Source: Oryzias latipes (taxonomy: Eukaryota > Chordata > Actinopteri > Beloniformes > Adrianichthyidae). Taken from it: a stretch of 64,000 nt of DNA. The stretch is from the NCBI RefSeq assembly GCF_002234675.1, contig NC_019873.2, positions 12,660,235-12,724,234 of the forward strand, in the 5' to 3' direction. Both the position numbers and the translations under genes were made by a program. Shown here in pieces: positions 53,756-64,000 of the stretch. The notes beneath the pieces were generated by a model that was not told where the DNA came from, made no database searches, and was given only the letters and a program-made list of their open reading frames with translations. Each line of letters begins with the position of its first letter. The first letter of the stretch is position 1.

Positions 53756-55400
53756 CAATGGCGTCTGGCGTCTTGTCGGGCAGTGGAAGGAATACTTTGA
53801 GGATCTCCTCAATCCCACTGACACGCCTTCTTTTGAGGAAGTAGAAAATGAGGACTTTGGGGTGAGGCTGTCTATCACCCAAGCTGAAGTCGCTGAGGTA
53901 GTTAGTCAATGAGCTACTCAGTGGCAAGGTTCTTGGAGTGAATGAAGTCCTCTCTGAGTACCTCAAGTCTCTGGATTCTGTGGGAGTGTCTTGGCTGACA
54001 CATCTCTGCAGCATCGCGTGGCAGTTGGGAACTGTACCACTGGACTGGCGGACAGAGGTGGTAGTTCCCCTTTTTAAGAAGGGGACCGGAGAGTGTGTTC
54101 CAACTACCAGGGAATCACACTTCTCTGCCTCCCTTGGAAAGTCTATGCCAGGGCACTGTAGAGAAGAGTCCGTCCGATGGTTGAACCTCAGATTCAGAAA
54201 CAACAGTGGGGTTTCCCTCCTTGTCTTGAAACAGTAGACCAGCTCTACACCCTCTTTAGGGTGCTGGAGGGTTCGTGGGAGTTTCTTCACCATATGTGTT
54301 TCATAGATTTGGAAAAGGTGTTTTGACCGAATCCCTTGTGGTATCCTGTGGAGGGTGCTCTGGGAGTATGGGGTCCGAGGAGCCCTACTGAGGGCTGTCC
54401 GGTCTGTGTATGACCGGAGCAAGAGCTGTTCGCAGTCAGACCTGTGGATGTTGGACTCCGGCAGGGCTGCCCTTTGTCACCAGTTCTTTTCATAGTTTTT
54501 ATGGACAGAATTTTTAGGCGCAGCCAGGGGCCGTAGGGGATCTGGTTTGGGGAACACAGGATTTCCTCTCTGCTCTTTGCAGATGATGTTTTGCTGTTGG
54601 CTTCATCAAGCCAGGACCTCCAGCGCGCATTGAGGCGGTTTACGGTCGAGTGTGAACCGGCTGGGATGCGGGTCAGCACCGCTAAATCTGAGGCCATGGT
54701 TCTTGACCGGAGAAAGGTAGTTTGCCATCTCTCGGTGGGTGGAGTGACCCTGCCCCAGGTGGAGGAGTTTAAATTTCTTGGGGTCTTTGTTTACGAATGA
54801 GGGAAGACCAGAGCCTGACATTGACAGGCGGATCGGAGCAGCATCCGTAGTTATTTGGTCGCTGTACTGGTCCGTTGTGGTAAAGAGAGAGCTGAGCCAG
54901 AAAGCGAAGCTCTCAATTTATTGGTCGAACTTTGTTCCAGTACTCACCCATCGTCATGAGCTGTGGGTCATAACCGAAAGAACAAGGTCCCAAAGACAAG
55001 CGGCTGAAATTAGCTTTCTCTGTAGGGTGGCTGGCGCTACCTTAGAGATAGGGTGAGAAGCTCTATCCCCCGCAGAGAGCTCTGAGTAAAACCACTCCTC
55101 CTCCACATCGAAAGGGGTCAGTTGAGGTGGCTCTGGCATCTAGTCCAGATGTCTCCTGGACGCCTCCCTGGGGAGGTGTTCCGGGCATGTCCCACTGGGC
55201 AAAGTCCCTGAGGCAGAGCAAGGATACGCTGAAGAGACTACGCCTCTTGGGTGGCCTGGGAACGCATCTGGGTCCCCCCAATAAAGCTTTCCCATAAAGA
55301 TTTCCCCATTGTGGGATGAATAAAGTTATCTAATCTAATCCAATCTAATCTAATCTAATCTAATCTAATCTAATCTAATCTAATCTAATCTAATCTAATT
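53756..55400 (+). pseudogene. Rex3 (RTE clade) LINE, with 3' tail
   Basis: The order is collinear with Rex3 reverse transcriptase: GQWKEYFEDLLNPTD, EVLSEYLKSLDSVGVSWLTH, VPLDWRTEVVVPLFKKG, a region with DRIPCGILWRVLWEYGV, a shifted ADD region, RVSTAKSEAMVLDRRKVV, GGVTLPQVEEFKFLGV and HELWVITERTRS. At least six frameshifts or stops are visible, so it is inactive. The 3' end is AATAAAGTTATC followed by a (TAATC)n tail (55329-55399), characteristic of this family. The 5' end is truncated. Confidence 0.85.
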
Positions 55401-56085
55401 TGAATTGAAATTGCTACTGCAACCTCACTTTGCCCATTCATAGAACTTGAACTTGACCCCGCCCCCCATCAAAACGGAAAAATGACAAAAAGGTTAGGTA
55501 AGAAAAATTTTGATCCAGAATGCAGCGTATTTAACCTAGGAAGTTGATCAGAGAGAGCAGACAGTGGTGTCTACTAGGCTAGCCTCCTGAAAACCTTCAA
55601 AACTGGATTATAAGGAAAGAACACAAAAAACGTTAAGAGACTGTTCATATGAGTCATTTAAGAGATTCTGTTCTTACAACTGAAGTTGACCATTTACCTA
55701 AGATTGTGCATGGATAACAGAAGCTTGATTTCTGTGAGCAACCCACAGAGATTTATTAGGTCATTGATTTTCTAAAATCTAAGATACTGTTACTACATAT
55801 TTCCTGACTTTTTATGTAAAGAACCCAGAGAGGGTTGTATATTTTTTACTGATTGTCTTATTATATATTTGCTGATTATTAAAATTTTTTCTTCTTGGTG
55901 AAGAACTCAGAGAGGGTTATTTAATGTCAGATTTGGGTTATTAATATTTGTTATGTAAGGCTTTCAGTTTACATTTAGGCACCCCTGCAACTGTCACACT
56001 TTTTCTGTTTCAATCTGACCCCGGCCCCTGATCAGAGAATGGAAACATTGTGTGGCCCTCGCTGGAAAAAGTCTGGGGACCCCTG
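55400..56085. other. AIFM2 upstream region with hAT terminal remnant
   Basis: AT-rich noncoding DNA. It contains a diverged direct duplication (CCCAGAGAGGGTT at about 55828 and CTCAGAGAGGGTT at about 55908). It ends in AAAGTCTGGGGACCCCTG (56068-56085), the right terminal repeat of a hAT-type element (reverse complement CAGGGGTCCCCAGAC). I do not see the matching left end. Confidence 0.5.
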
Positions 56086-56136
56086 GCTTAGATCATCAAA
56101 CTGATTTGTCTACGTGATGTGTATGTGTGTCTACAG

Positions 56137-59100
56137 ATGGGGGGACAGGTCTCCATACCAGAGGGTGTCCACGTGGTGGTGGTGGGCGGAGGATTTGCAG
56201 GCATAGCAGCAGCACGGCAGCTGAAATCTCGGGGGGTTCCATTCACTCTGATCGACATGAAAGAGGCGTTTCATCACAACTTGGCTGCGCTCAGAGCATC
56301 CGTGCAGCCGGGTGCGAGGGAATTTGTGCTGAGTCACTGTTTGCAGAACACAAAGCGGGGCTGGAGCAGAGGGAGGAGCTCGGTCCTGAAGTGTTGTCTG
56401 GGGCCTGAGAGATGAAACTCCTGAACTGCTGAGTCATCATGTTGTGGAAGAAATAGTTTTTTGTAAAAGTTTGTCAGTTTGTTATTTTTAAATCTCCTGT
56501 TATGTTTTTTGTTATATCAACCCATTTTTAAATTTAAAAATAGTATAAAGTTTTTTCACTTTGAAACTTCTCCTGCTTGTCTTGTTTAGTTTAATCAGAA
56601 TACAAAAAAAGGTTCAGTTACTCTATTTGTAATTCAGATCAAACAAACAGTGGTGTCACACAGAAAAGAACATGACAGGAGGGCAGGAGGGGTTGGACAG
56701 ATCTAGATCATTTTTTAGCTGTGGCCATGCAGACATGCTTAGGGGGGCGTGTTCAGGCTGACTTTAGTTTCTTCCACCAGGCTTTGCTCAAAGGACCTTT
56801 ATCCCGTTTGCTAAGACGTTTGGATCCAGCTTCGTTCAAGGCCGCGTGGAGCATGTGGACCCGGAGCGGCAGGCTGTGTTTCTGCAGGGTGGAAGGGTAA
56901 GGACAGCTGAGTGGGTGGGGGGGTGTTCACCTGCTGGTTCTGCTGCTGTGAGACGTGTGTTTGTGTGGCAGGAAATCCAGTATTCCCACCTCATCCTGTG
57001 CACCGGCACCAGTGGTACATTTCCTGGGAAGGTCAATGCAGTGTCATCGTTGGAAGCCAGCGTGCAGAAATACGAGGAACTGGTGGAACAGGTGAGTCCA
57101 CCTGTGCTCGTCTGTTAGAGTGCTCTAGTGTGACACTCATTATCTCTGTATGCAGATCCAGGCAGCAGACTCGGTTCTGGTGATTGGGGGCGGGTCGACC
57201 GGTGTGGAGATGGCTGCTGAGATCAAGACGGAGTATCCAGAGAAGAAGGTCAGGAGGAGCTCAGCTTTGAGCCTTTCTCCACTTGTGTTTGCTCTCTGAC
57301 TCCTTTTCTGCCTTTAGGTGGTTCTGATTAATTCCAGAATTGGACTGGCTGACCCAGTGATGATGCCTAGCATCAGACAGCAGGTCAAAGAGGTTCTTCT
57401 GGAGAAGGGGGTGGAGCTCCTGCTGGGTAAGAAGAGCTGTGTGTAGGGTGTGGTCTTCATGACAATTGGGGTGGGTTTAATGGTCATCTGAAGCACACCA
57501 AGCATCATTCCTGTTGCCATGGTTACCTCTTCCACCTCAAACTGCAGAAGAAAACGGAAAAGTACTGATGTTTTGACAGTTAGAGCAAAGTTGCGGCTTA
57601 CTGCCAGCAGAGGGGGCGTCCCGGTACAGCCGCAGACAGGTGTGCTCCGGTCAGACTCATGGGGTTTAAATATTTTCAGGACAAAAAGTAAGCCGAATGT
57701 CGGAGCTGCAACTCAACAAGACCCAGAAGAACATGAAGGTGAGCACGGAAAGAGGCGAGACGCTGACCACAGACTTGATCATCTGCTGCACTGGACTCAA
57801 GATCAACTCTGCTGCCTATAGCTTGGGTCTCAGTGAGTATGCTGCACTTTCACTGACTGAACACATGAGGGCAGCAGCTGCTCTTTGTCCTCATCACAGA
57901 TCTCTTAGATCAGTGTTTCTCAAACTTTTTCAGACCAAGGACCACTTAACCCATAACACAAACATTCACGGACCACCTAATTCTGAACTGCTCCCAAAAC
58001 AACAGCTTTATCAATATCAAAGTCTCTACTCACTGACTGTCTTTTTTGCCATCTTAATGGGAAGAATGGTGCTGCTTTTTCTGGGCCATGAGTGAAGCAA
58101 TGTCTGGCTCCAAACTGGAGAGTTTCAGTCTCATATCGTAGTCCACACTGATTCGGTTGCGCTGCCTTGTTTTCAGGCCAACAAGTGTGGAAAATCCAAC
58201 TTCACAGTTGTAGGTAGTTGGAAACGGCATCAACAGTTTCAGAGCAGAGTCAGGACCAAAAGTCAGTCAAACCTTTCTCCCTGAAAGTTGTCTTCAGTGT
58301 CCCATCTGATGCAATGTCCACAAGGCTGTCAACCTCTCTTGGTGAAAGCTTGGAAGTTGATGTTGTTTGAAGGATGCAACTGTGCTCCCATCCACATCCT
58401 CCCCAGCAGCAAGGGGAAATCAGCGAGTGTTGGAAAACTGTCGAATTCTCTCCCATCAAGACGGCCACACCACAATTCCATCTTGAGGCGTGTAGCTTTA
58501 ATTTTGTCCTGGACATTGAAGATGGTGACAGTCTTCCCTTGCAGTGCCACATTCAAAGTATTGAGAGTGCTGAAAATATCAGCCAAGTATGCCAACTTTG
58601 CAAGCCACTGGAAATCATGCATTCTGTCGTACAGTTCATCACTGTGGTGCAGGAATAACATTACCTCATCTCGCAGTTTAAACAGACGGGTGAGGACTTT
58701 TCCACACGACAATCAGCGAACTTCAGTGTGAAAAAGGAGTTTTGTGTGTTCACTTCCCATTTCTTCACACACAGCTTTAAAAAGACGCGAGTTGAGTGGT
58801 TTTGCTTTGATCTTTTTAACTATTTTCACACTCTCATCCAGTACTGATTTTATTCACTGTGGCATTTTTTTCACAGCCAGTTTTTCACGGTGGATGCAAC
58901 AGTGTGTTGCTGCTGCAGATGGCGCTACTGCTCGAATGCGCGCTACTACAGGCCTTTCTGTTTTCCAGTCATTGCGGTTGCACCGTCGGTGCGAATCCCG
59001 ACACATCTTGACCAGTCCAAGTTAGTCTTCACAATGAAATCATTGAGTGAATGAAAAATTGCTTCTCCTGTTGTGTTGGTTGGTAAGGAACGACAAAAGA

Positions 59101-60358
59101 GAAACTCATCATGCAATCCACCGGCATAAATGTATCTTACAAAACACAACAGATTTGCTTCATTCCCCAGGTCGATAGATTCATCCAACTGTAGTGAGAA
59201 AAACTGACTTTGGTGTAAATGTGTCACCAACTGATTTCCGACATTTTCAGCGTTAGCTTTTATGCGCTGCTGGACAGTGTCATTGGACAGAGGAATCCTG
59301 TTAATTTCGTCGAAATATGTTTCTTCAGTTCATCGCGTTTTCTTTCAAAAAATCCAATATGTTTCCCCTGGTACTCCTTGTGCTTATTTTCTAGATGCCT
59401 CTTCAATTTTGCAGGTTTCATAGCCTCGTTAGCTAATGTTTCATAGCACAAAACACAGTGTGGTTTGGGATCCTCCTCCTCTCCAGTCCAAAAAAACCCG
59501 AACTGTATGTAGTCACTGTGATATTTTCGTTTCACCTTAGCGATGGATTTTTCACGCTGATGGCGAGTTTCACAGCTTTGTGACGGGGTCTCTTTTGATG
59601 ACTTTGACATCTTCCTGGGACTCCATAGCGTTGTTAAACTCGTAGCACCTTTACAGTTGTGTCAGATGTTTCATCTGAGTTTCTTTTAAGCGACCCTGTC
59701 CTAAGCCACTGATCCATATTTTAAGTTGACGTTCAACTCCAAGGCAGACTAACTTTCCCGGTTGCCGCCGTGCCGCCTCACGGACCATTAGGGGGCGCTC
59801 ACGGACCACCAGTGGTCCGTGGACCACTCTTTGAGAAAGGCTGTCTTAGATGTTAGCATTAAACAGCTATTTGTTGCCTGATGGACCTGAGCCTTATGCC
59901 CAGGTGTGACAGCTGCAGGTGAATCTTGCTGTTTCTGCAGTGAGCAGCATGGCTGACAGTGGAGCTCTGAGGGTAAACCAGTATCTGCAGGTCCATGGAT
60001 TCTCCAACATCTTTGCTGTGGGTGACTGCAGTGACACACAAAAGCCCAAGACAGCGTACCTCGCTGGGCTCCAGGCTGCTGTTGCCGTCACCAACATCCT
60101 CAACAGTCTAAGGGGGGCAGAGCTCAAAGTGTACAGCACAGGTGTGTACCAGCAGTCTCACAGTTCATGCTCGCAGCTCTCCCCCTGACAGTGTTCTGGT
60201 TGCCAGGTAATGTCACCATGCTGGTGGCGATTGGCAGGAATGACGGCGTGGGTCAGTTCAACGGTTACAGGCTGCCTCGCTTCCTCGTGACCCTGGGGAA
60301 AAGCCGCGACCTGCTGTTGTGGAAGAGCTGGAAGGAAATGCAACAGACCCAGCCCTGA
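56137..60358 (+). CDS. aifm2: AIFM2 / FSP1, FAD-dependent NAD(P)H-quinone oxidoreductase
   Basis: It reduces ubiquinone and vitamin K with NAD(P)H at the plasma membrane and lipid droplets and so suppresses lipid peroxidation and ferroptosis (known for vertebrate FSP1). Coding exons: 56137-56311, 56781-56896, 56972-57091, 57156-57248, 57318-57426, 57680-57832, 59941-60141 and 60207-60358. All have AG/GT borders and compatible phases, and the total is 1119 nt (372 codons, the usual family length). Seen: Met-Gly N terminus for myristoylation; FAD-binding GGGFAG (residues 17-22); NAD(P)H-binding GGGSTG (148-153); [15 protein letters not shown] (280-285); and a C-terminal IGRNDGVGQ region. Coding exons are numbered 2-9 assuming a noncoding exon 1. 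No stop or frameshift is found. The intron after 57832 carries a hAT element. Confidence 0.93.
57911..59843 (-). mobile_element. hAT (Charlie-like) element in an AIFM2 intron
   Basis: The perfect 8-bp target duplication TCTTAGAT lies at 57903-57910 and 59844-59851. The ends are CAGTGTTTCTCAAA and TTTGAGAAAGGCTG, imperfect inverted repeats of the hAT-Charlie type. It is 1933 bp long and oriented against AIFM2. It lies wholly inside the intron between 57832 and 59941, so splicing need not be affected. Confidence 0.92.
58080..59610 (-). pseudogene. ZBED/hAT transposase remnant in AIFM2 intron
   Basis: The minus-strand pieces, in order, start with an N-terminal BED-type zinc finger ([13 protein letters not shown] then [12 protein letters not shown], 59610-59260). 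Next is the start of the catalytic region ([20 protein letters not shown] and [14 protein letters not shown], 59230-58946), then [20 protein letters not shown] (58712-58329), and last a C-terminal segment like [20 protein letters not shown]. The pieces lie in different frames, and a block between the catalytic and later parts is missing, so the gene is dead. Confidence 0.82.
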
Positions 60359-62663
60359 CCTCCAGAACCCAGCTAAAACAGATATGACCTAGCTAAAACT
60401 TGCAGAACCCAACTTTAACTTGCAGAACCTAGAATCTGTAGAACCCAGCTACAACCTGTAGAATCCAGCTATAACCCGACAAAAATATTGTAGCGACCTG
60501 GGGGTAAGCCCCGCCTTCAGCCCCTTAGACTCATGGGAAGTGGGGAATCATAGATGAAAACCATCAGTGAGAGGACTGGAAGCAGAAATGAAGTCCATGC
60601 TATTAGGCTCTTTGAGGTGTGTTAAATTAAATAGGAGTTGATATTGAAAGGGAATTTATACTCTGCTGCCTATTTCTTCCTCTCTGAGACTTATTTGGGT
60701 TTTGTAGTGTATGGGGCATGGACTGCTCTCCAATGTAGCCACTTACTTAGCAGCTTGGTTATAGTGATGTACCAGCTAGGTTGTTACAATATTTTTACCT
60801 TTGAGATGAAGGAGGTCTCTTTACATTCCTTCTGTTATTCTTTAATAATATTTAACATTGAACCTTTAATATTCAACATGTAACAATTAGTTTTTTTCTC
60901 TGGTTGGCGCCATGTCCTTTCATATAAAGAAGAAACCAATTTCATATTTTTTTGTTTATTAGCAGAAGGAGGTGTTTGTTTGGAGGTGTTTGTTTTGCCC
61001 CATTCCACCATTTTAACAGCACCCCTTTAGTATACACATGCACGCACACACCAGGAGGAAGATAGTCACGTCTGGCCCTGTCTCCCGTCTTGATCTGAGT
61101 GAGATGGGCCCTGAACGGAGCATTCAATATAATAAAGTACACTCCAGGAAACAGTCATCCAACTCGCCTGCACATTGACTTTGTACAAACATAGGTGGTA
61201 GATGTTTTTTTGCATGCGCAAATACTATGTATGCCTGTCTATGTGCACAAGAAAATACCAACTGGCACGATTTAAAAATAAGTCCTCTATAAATACTGTT
61301 AATTTGCATAGATTTATTTGATACTTGTAATTAGTTGTGTGGATACCATGTGATGGTGCGTGTATGAGCACCAAAGCATGCAATTTATGACACTCATCTG
61401 ATCTCATGACTTTGTATTATCATCTGTCGTCCTGTTCGAGCAGCTGAAACTCAATAAAGTTCAGCATCAGTTACAAAAAAGGTTTTATATTAACACATTT
61501 GAAGGACTGTTAAACAACCCTAACTGTAAAAGCAAAACATGTCCATTACAATCTGTGTGTTCATTTGGTGGACAGGACTTAAAAAAGGCAATTCTCCAAG
61601 CTCCGTAGGATGATCTGAAGTTGTAGATCTTCCTGTTGTTCATGCATCAGATCCATAAAAATGTTTTTTCCCATCAGTTCCAATCATGAGGCATTTTTAG
61701 GGTTCATCTTCTTCTTCCAGATCTAACTCAAACACTTTGACTGTAAACATCTGATTCTCGCACGTCACTGCCAGTAATTTATGCTTAGAATAAACCTTTT
61801 TTTTTACTGTCCTAAGATGAAGTGGCGTAAAATCACACATGCATACTCACTATGCATCTAACCCTTACTGTACCATGGTATTTAAACTCCCACTCCAATC
61901 ATCTTTTGATCTATTGTAAAAGCATTTCCAGTGGTCTTTCTATTATGAGTGATGATTTCAGTAACACAGGATTAACTTTAAGGTGTAGTGTACAGTTCCA
62001 CTTAATTTAATTTGAAATTTTGCTGTGGTTTTTTGTGAATATTAATTATTTGTTGTTTTGAGTTTTTCACGTGGAGCTGTACCTGCTTAAGATGCCCTAA
62101 AAGACGCCTAAAAGAAAAGTTGTTACCAGACTGAAAGCTCTCCAAGAGGGTTGTACCACTACCTGGACTCAAAGGGGGTTGGGACGGGTTCAAAAGGATT
62201 TATTTTTGGACTAAATATCTGTGCTCTTAGCTGTGATAGCCTGGTCCATCACATATGATTATGGGGGTTTTAGCTAAAATAAAAAACAGGGTTGTAACAT
62301 AGTTACATAGTGTCTGCAGAGCAGCAGGAATTCATTAGAAATGTACCCTTTGAATTGTGTGCAAGACTGTTGGAGTAAGCCTGTCCCCACAACCTGACAT
62401 TCATATGTTTACACACTCTCACACTAAACCCCAAACTAGCATTACCTGTGCAACAAAAATGGCAAGCAGTATTGGAGCTTTCCAGCTGTGAAGTTTTGAT
62501 CCATAAAAATAAAGATGTACATGGATCTATTTGTCTGCAAGTGGATGCATCGGAATGGAGCGGAACAAAGAGCCTGTGGCTTTCCAACTGTAGCACCTAA
62601 ATCACCGCTACAAGCTTTTTCCAATGGCAGTTTTTCACTCTGTCCTGATTTACAACAAATTTG
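60359..62663. other. AIFM2 3' flank and downstream host DNA
   Basis: Just after the stop there is a short imprecise repeat of CAGAACCCAGCT-like units (60362-60480). Possible polyadenylation signals AATAAA lie at 61131-61136 and 61453-61458. 62085-62663 aligns with the unit B copy (34340-34780 and 40389-40520). I see no further gene. Confidence 0.5.
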
Positions 62664-63212
62664 TTTTGTTTTTTTCCTTTTTAATTTGTTCCGTCCAACA
62701 GCCGAGCAAACAGATAAGGGCTGAAGGCCTTTTGTGTTGGACAGGTTTTGCTATCACAAAAAGAGGTTATATATCTTCAAAAGAGTGTAAATTTGTATAA
62801 ACCGCTTTTTTTTTTTTTTTTTTTTTTAATTGTTACATTTAGTGTGTGGGTGGAGGAAGAGGCGAAGAATGTGAGGAGAGAGTGGAAGGGAATAAAAGGA
62901 AAAGAGGTGGAGAATGTGGGGGATTTGAAAAAGTTATTATTTTAAGCTGTGTAACAATTATACCAGATCTGCTGGAAAGACAAATTTTACTTTCAAAGGT
63001 GAAATTCTGACACAAAGATGAGGGGAAGATATCTGCCCATTAATACACTGTGGGTTAGGAGGAGGGATGAAGCAGACAGGGAGCAGTGTGGCAGTGTGCA
63101 CGTGCAAGTGGGGGTGGAGATGCATGTGAACCGTGTGTTCATAAGGGGAACCAGATCCTTCAGCCCGACCTGGAGAGTGGGGGAAAGACCCCCAGGCAAG
63201 GAGCTCCCCTAG

Positions 63213-63244
<32 letters not shown>

Positions 63245-63932
63245 CGCGCCCCCCACCCAGCCAGTCACAGAGGCCGGCGCCGAAAGGCATAGGCGAGTCC
63301 GGCGTCTGGGCCCCCAGGCCACAGGACAGGCGTGATTAGCCGTAGCAGGCGGCAGCCATAGGGGCCACCGGGCGCTGTACACATGAACCCATGAGACGCC
63401 CACCACCGAGCCAGCGCCCCGTCTCCCCCAGCCAGCCCCGGCACCCGACCCAAGCAATCCAGATATCACTAAGCAACCACTGCCCCCCCCCCCCCCACGA
63501 CCCTCCCCACCCGCCATATTATCCAACCCCTCCTCCCATACCCCCCTCATGCCCTCCCTGCACTCTGCGATGAAGAGGGAGAGCCCCAGAGGAACCCGGT
63601 GAGCCAGCCCCCAGTTCTGTCCCCACCCATGCACTCTCGCACACATATGCTCACAATCTTCTTGATGCCCCTAACCCCCCGCCACCACGCAGTAACCCCC
63701 TCTGGCCGATCGACCCCCCAGCGCTGTATGCCTGACCACCACTGCAGCCGACAGGATACCCACAAACCTGGCCGCCCTGAGAGGACCAGGCGGGTGAAGA
63801 CCGACCGCCCCTCCCCGACCCCATCTATGTATGGTGGTGCGGGTGAACTGTGTGTGTGCTGCCGGTTAAATAGGAGTTCTCCAGTGTGGCGGGCCCCAAT
63901 TCGAACATAGATTATATTCGATATAATATTCG
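62664..63932. mobile_element. GC-rich insertion of 1.27 kb (unclassified repeat)
   Basis: Unit B reads ACAACAATTTG directly into AAAAAAAGAAATTCTCAG (about 40520-40545). Here the same flanks are separated by 1269 bp. The insert holds a T17-type tract (62810-62827), a purine-rich stretch, a 30-base G run (63215-63244), C-rich sequence with a 14-C run (63483-63496) and an end with repeated ATATTCGA motifs. Open frames here are proline- or glycine-rich by-products of the GC content. The repeated ATTCGA tail would fit a non-LTR 3' end, but the family is unknown to me. Confidence 0.6.
63215..63244 (+). repeat. 30-base poly-G run
   Basis: An uninterrupted G30 is followed by CGCGCCCCCC. It could form G-quadruplex structure. 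Its exact length is unreliable in any sequencing technology. Confidence 0.8.
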
Positions 63933-64000
63933 AAAAAAATAAATTCTCAGAAATCCAGTTTAGATCTTATTTTCTTAATATACTGCATGAACATGCTAAA

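Larger units (their letters stand above)
44066..64000. repeat. Duplication unit C (continues past window)
   Basis: Third tandem copy: small gene (44377-45775), host noncoding sequence to about 48480, a transposon nest, AIFM2 (56137-60358) and downstream sequence. The end of the window aligns with 40540-40610 of unit B, so the tail corresponding to 40610-44065 should lie just beyond position 64000. Confidence 0.65.

Noticed and set aside
53333-54422. Long minus-strand frames over Tc1 and Rex3
   Set aside because: They are shadows of the plus-strand transposase and reverse transcriptase.
56127-57183. Alternative frames overlapping AIFM2 exons
   Set aside because: They are shadow frames; the spliced AIFM2 model explains the region with intact phases and motifs.
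62958-63910. Proline/glycine-rich frames around the G30 run
   Set aside because: They are caused by base composition; no start context, conserved domain or homology is apparent.

Overview
The window is genomic DNA of a ray-finned fish (teleost). Three things point to this: a Rex3-type RTE retrotransposon, L2/CR1-, Tx1- and RTE-type LINE fragments, chromodomain Ty3/Gypsy, Tc1-like and hAT transposons packed together; a vertebrate gene with canonical GT-AG introns (AIFM2/FSP1); and intron-rich, low-density coding. The species cannot be fixed from the sequence. There are no bacterial operons, tRNA, rRNA or CRISPR loci. Most long open frames are transposon coding regions or reading-frame artefacts of repeats.

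Layout. Positions 67-15357 hold a 15.3-kb array of 11 modules inserted in host DNA. The array is five short modules ('alpha', about 380 bp) and six long ones ('beta', 1.85-2.55 kb), in the order a a a b b a a b b b b. Every module starts in an ATTATT tract. Long modules end in a GC hairpin followed by TTTAATT and contain a 100-bp minisatellite whose copy number (7, 1, 3, 4, 8, 6) accounts for nearly all their length differences. The insertion site can be read exactly because the flanking host DNA is present twice more without the array (near 22.9 kb and 44.1 kb).

The host DNA is a tandem triplication. Each unit (A about 1-22.85 kb, B about 22.85-44.06 kb, C from 44.06 kb to the window end) begins with a small three-exon gene on the minus strand. 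I do not recognise it; it encodes an 83-116 residue Gly/Lys/Gln-rich protein. Unit C also carries an apparently intact nine-exon AIFM2 gene (56137-60358, 372 codons). Unit B keeps only two broken pieces of AIFM2 (31865-31899 and 34114-34266), and unit A has none that I can see. The units have been inflated by different transposons.

Unit B holds an L2/CR1 fragment, a Rex3 copy split by a complete 2.9-kb hAT element (perfect 8-bp target duplication), a chromodomain Gypsy inserted in the AIFM2 pseudogene intron (5-bp target duplication), a second Gypsy with gag-pro-pol and near-identical LTR remnants (4-bp target duplication), and RTE and Tx1 LINE fragments. Unit C holds a nest of three Tc1-like fragments, an L2/CR1 LINE and a Rex3 copy upstream of AIFM2, and a degenerate hAT element (perfect 8-bp target duplication) inside an AIFM2 intron. 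It ends in a GC-rich insertion of about 1.27 kb with a 30-G run.

The most unusual parts are the 15.3-kb modular array (shared end motif, covarying hairpin, twelve DR1 nuclear-receptor-like motifs, phased A-tracts) and the unrecognised triplicated gene. In two of its three copies an in-frame stop precedes a still-preserved last exon.
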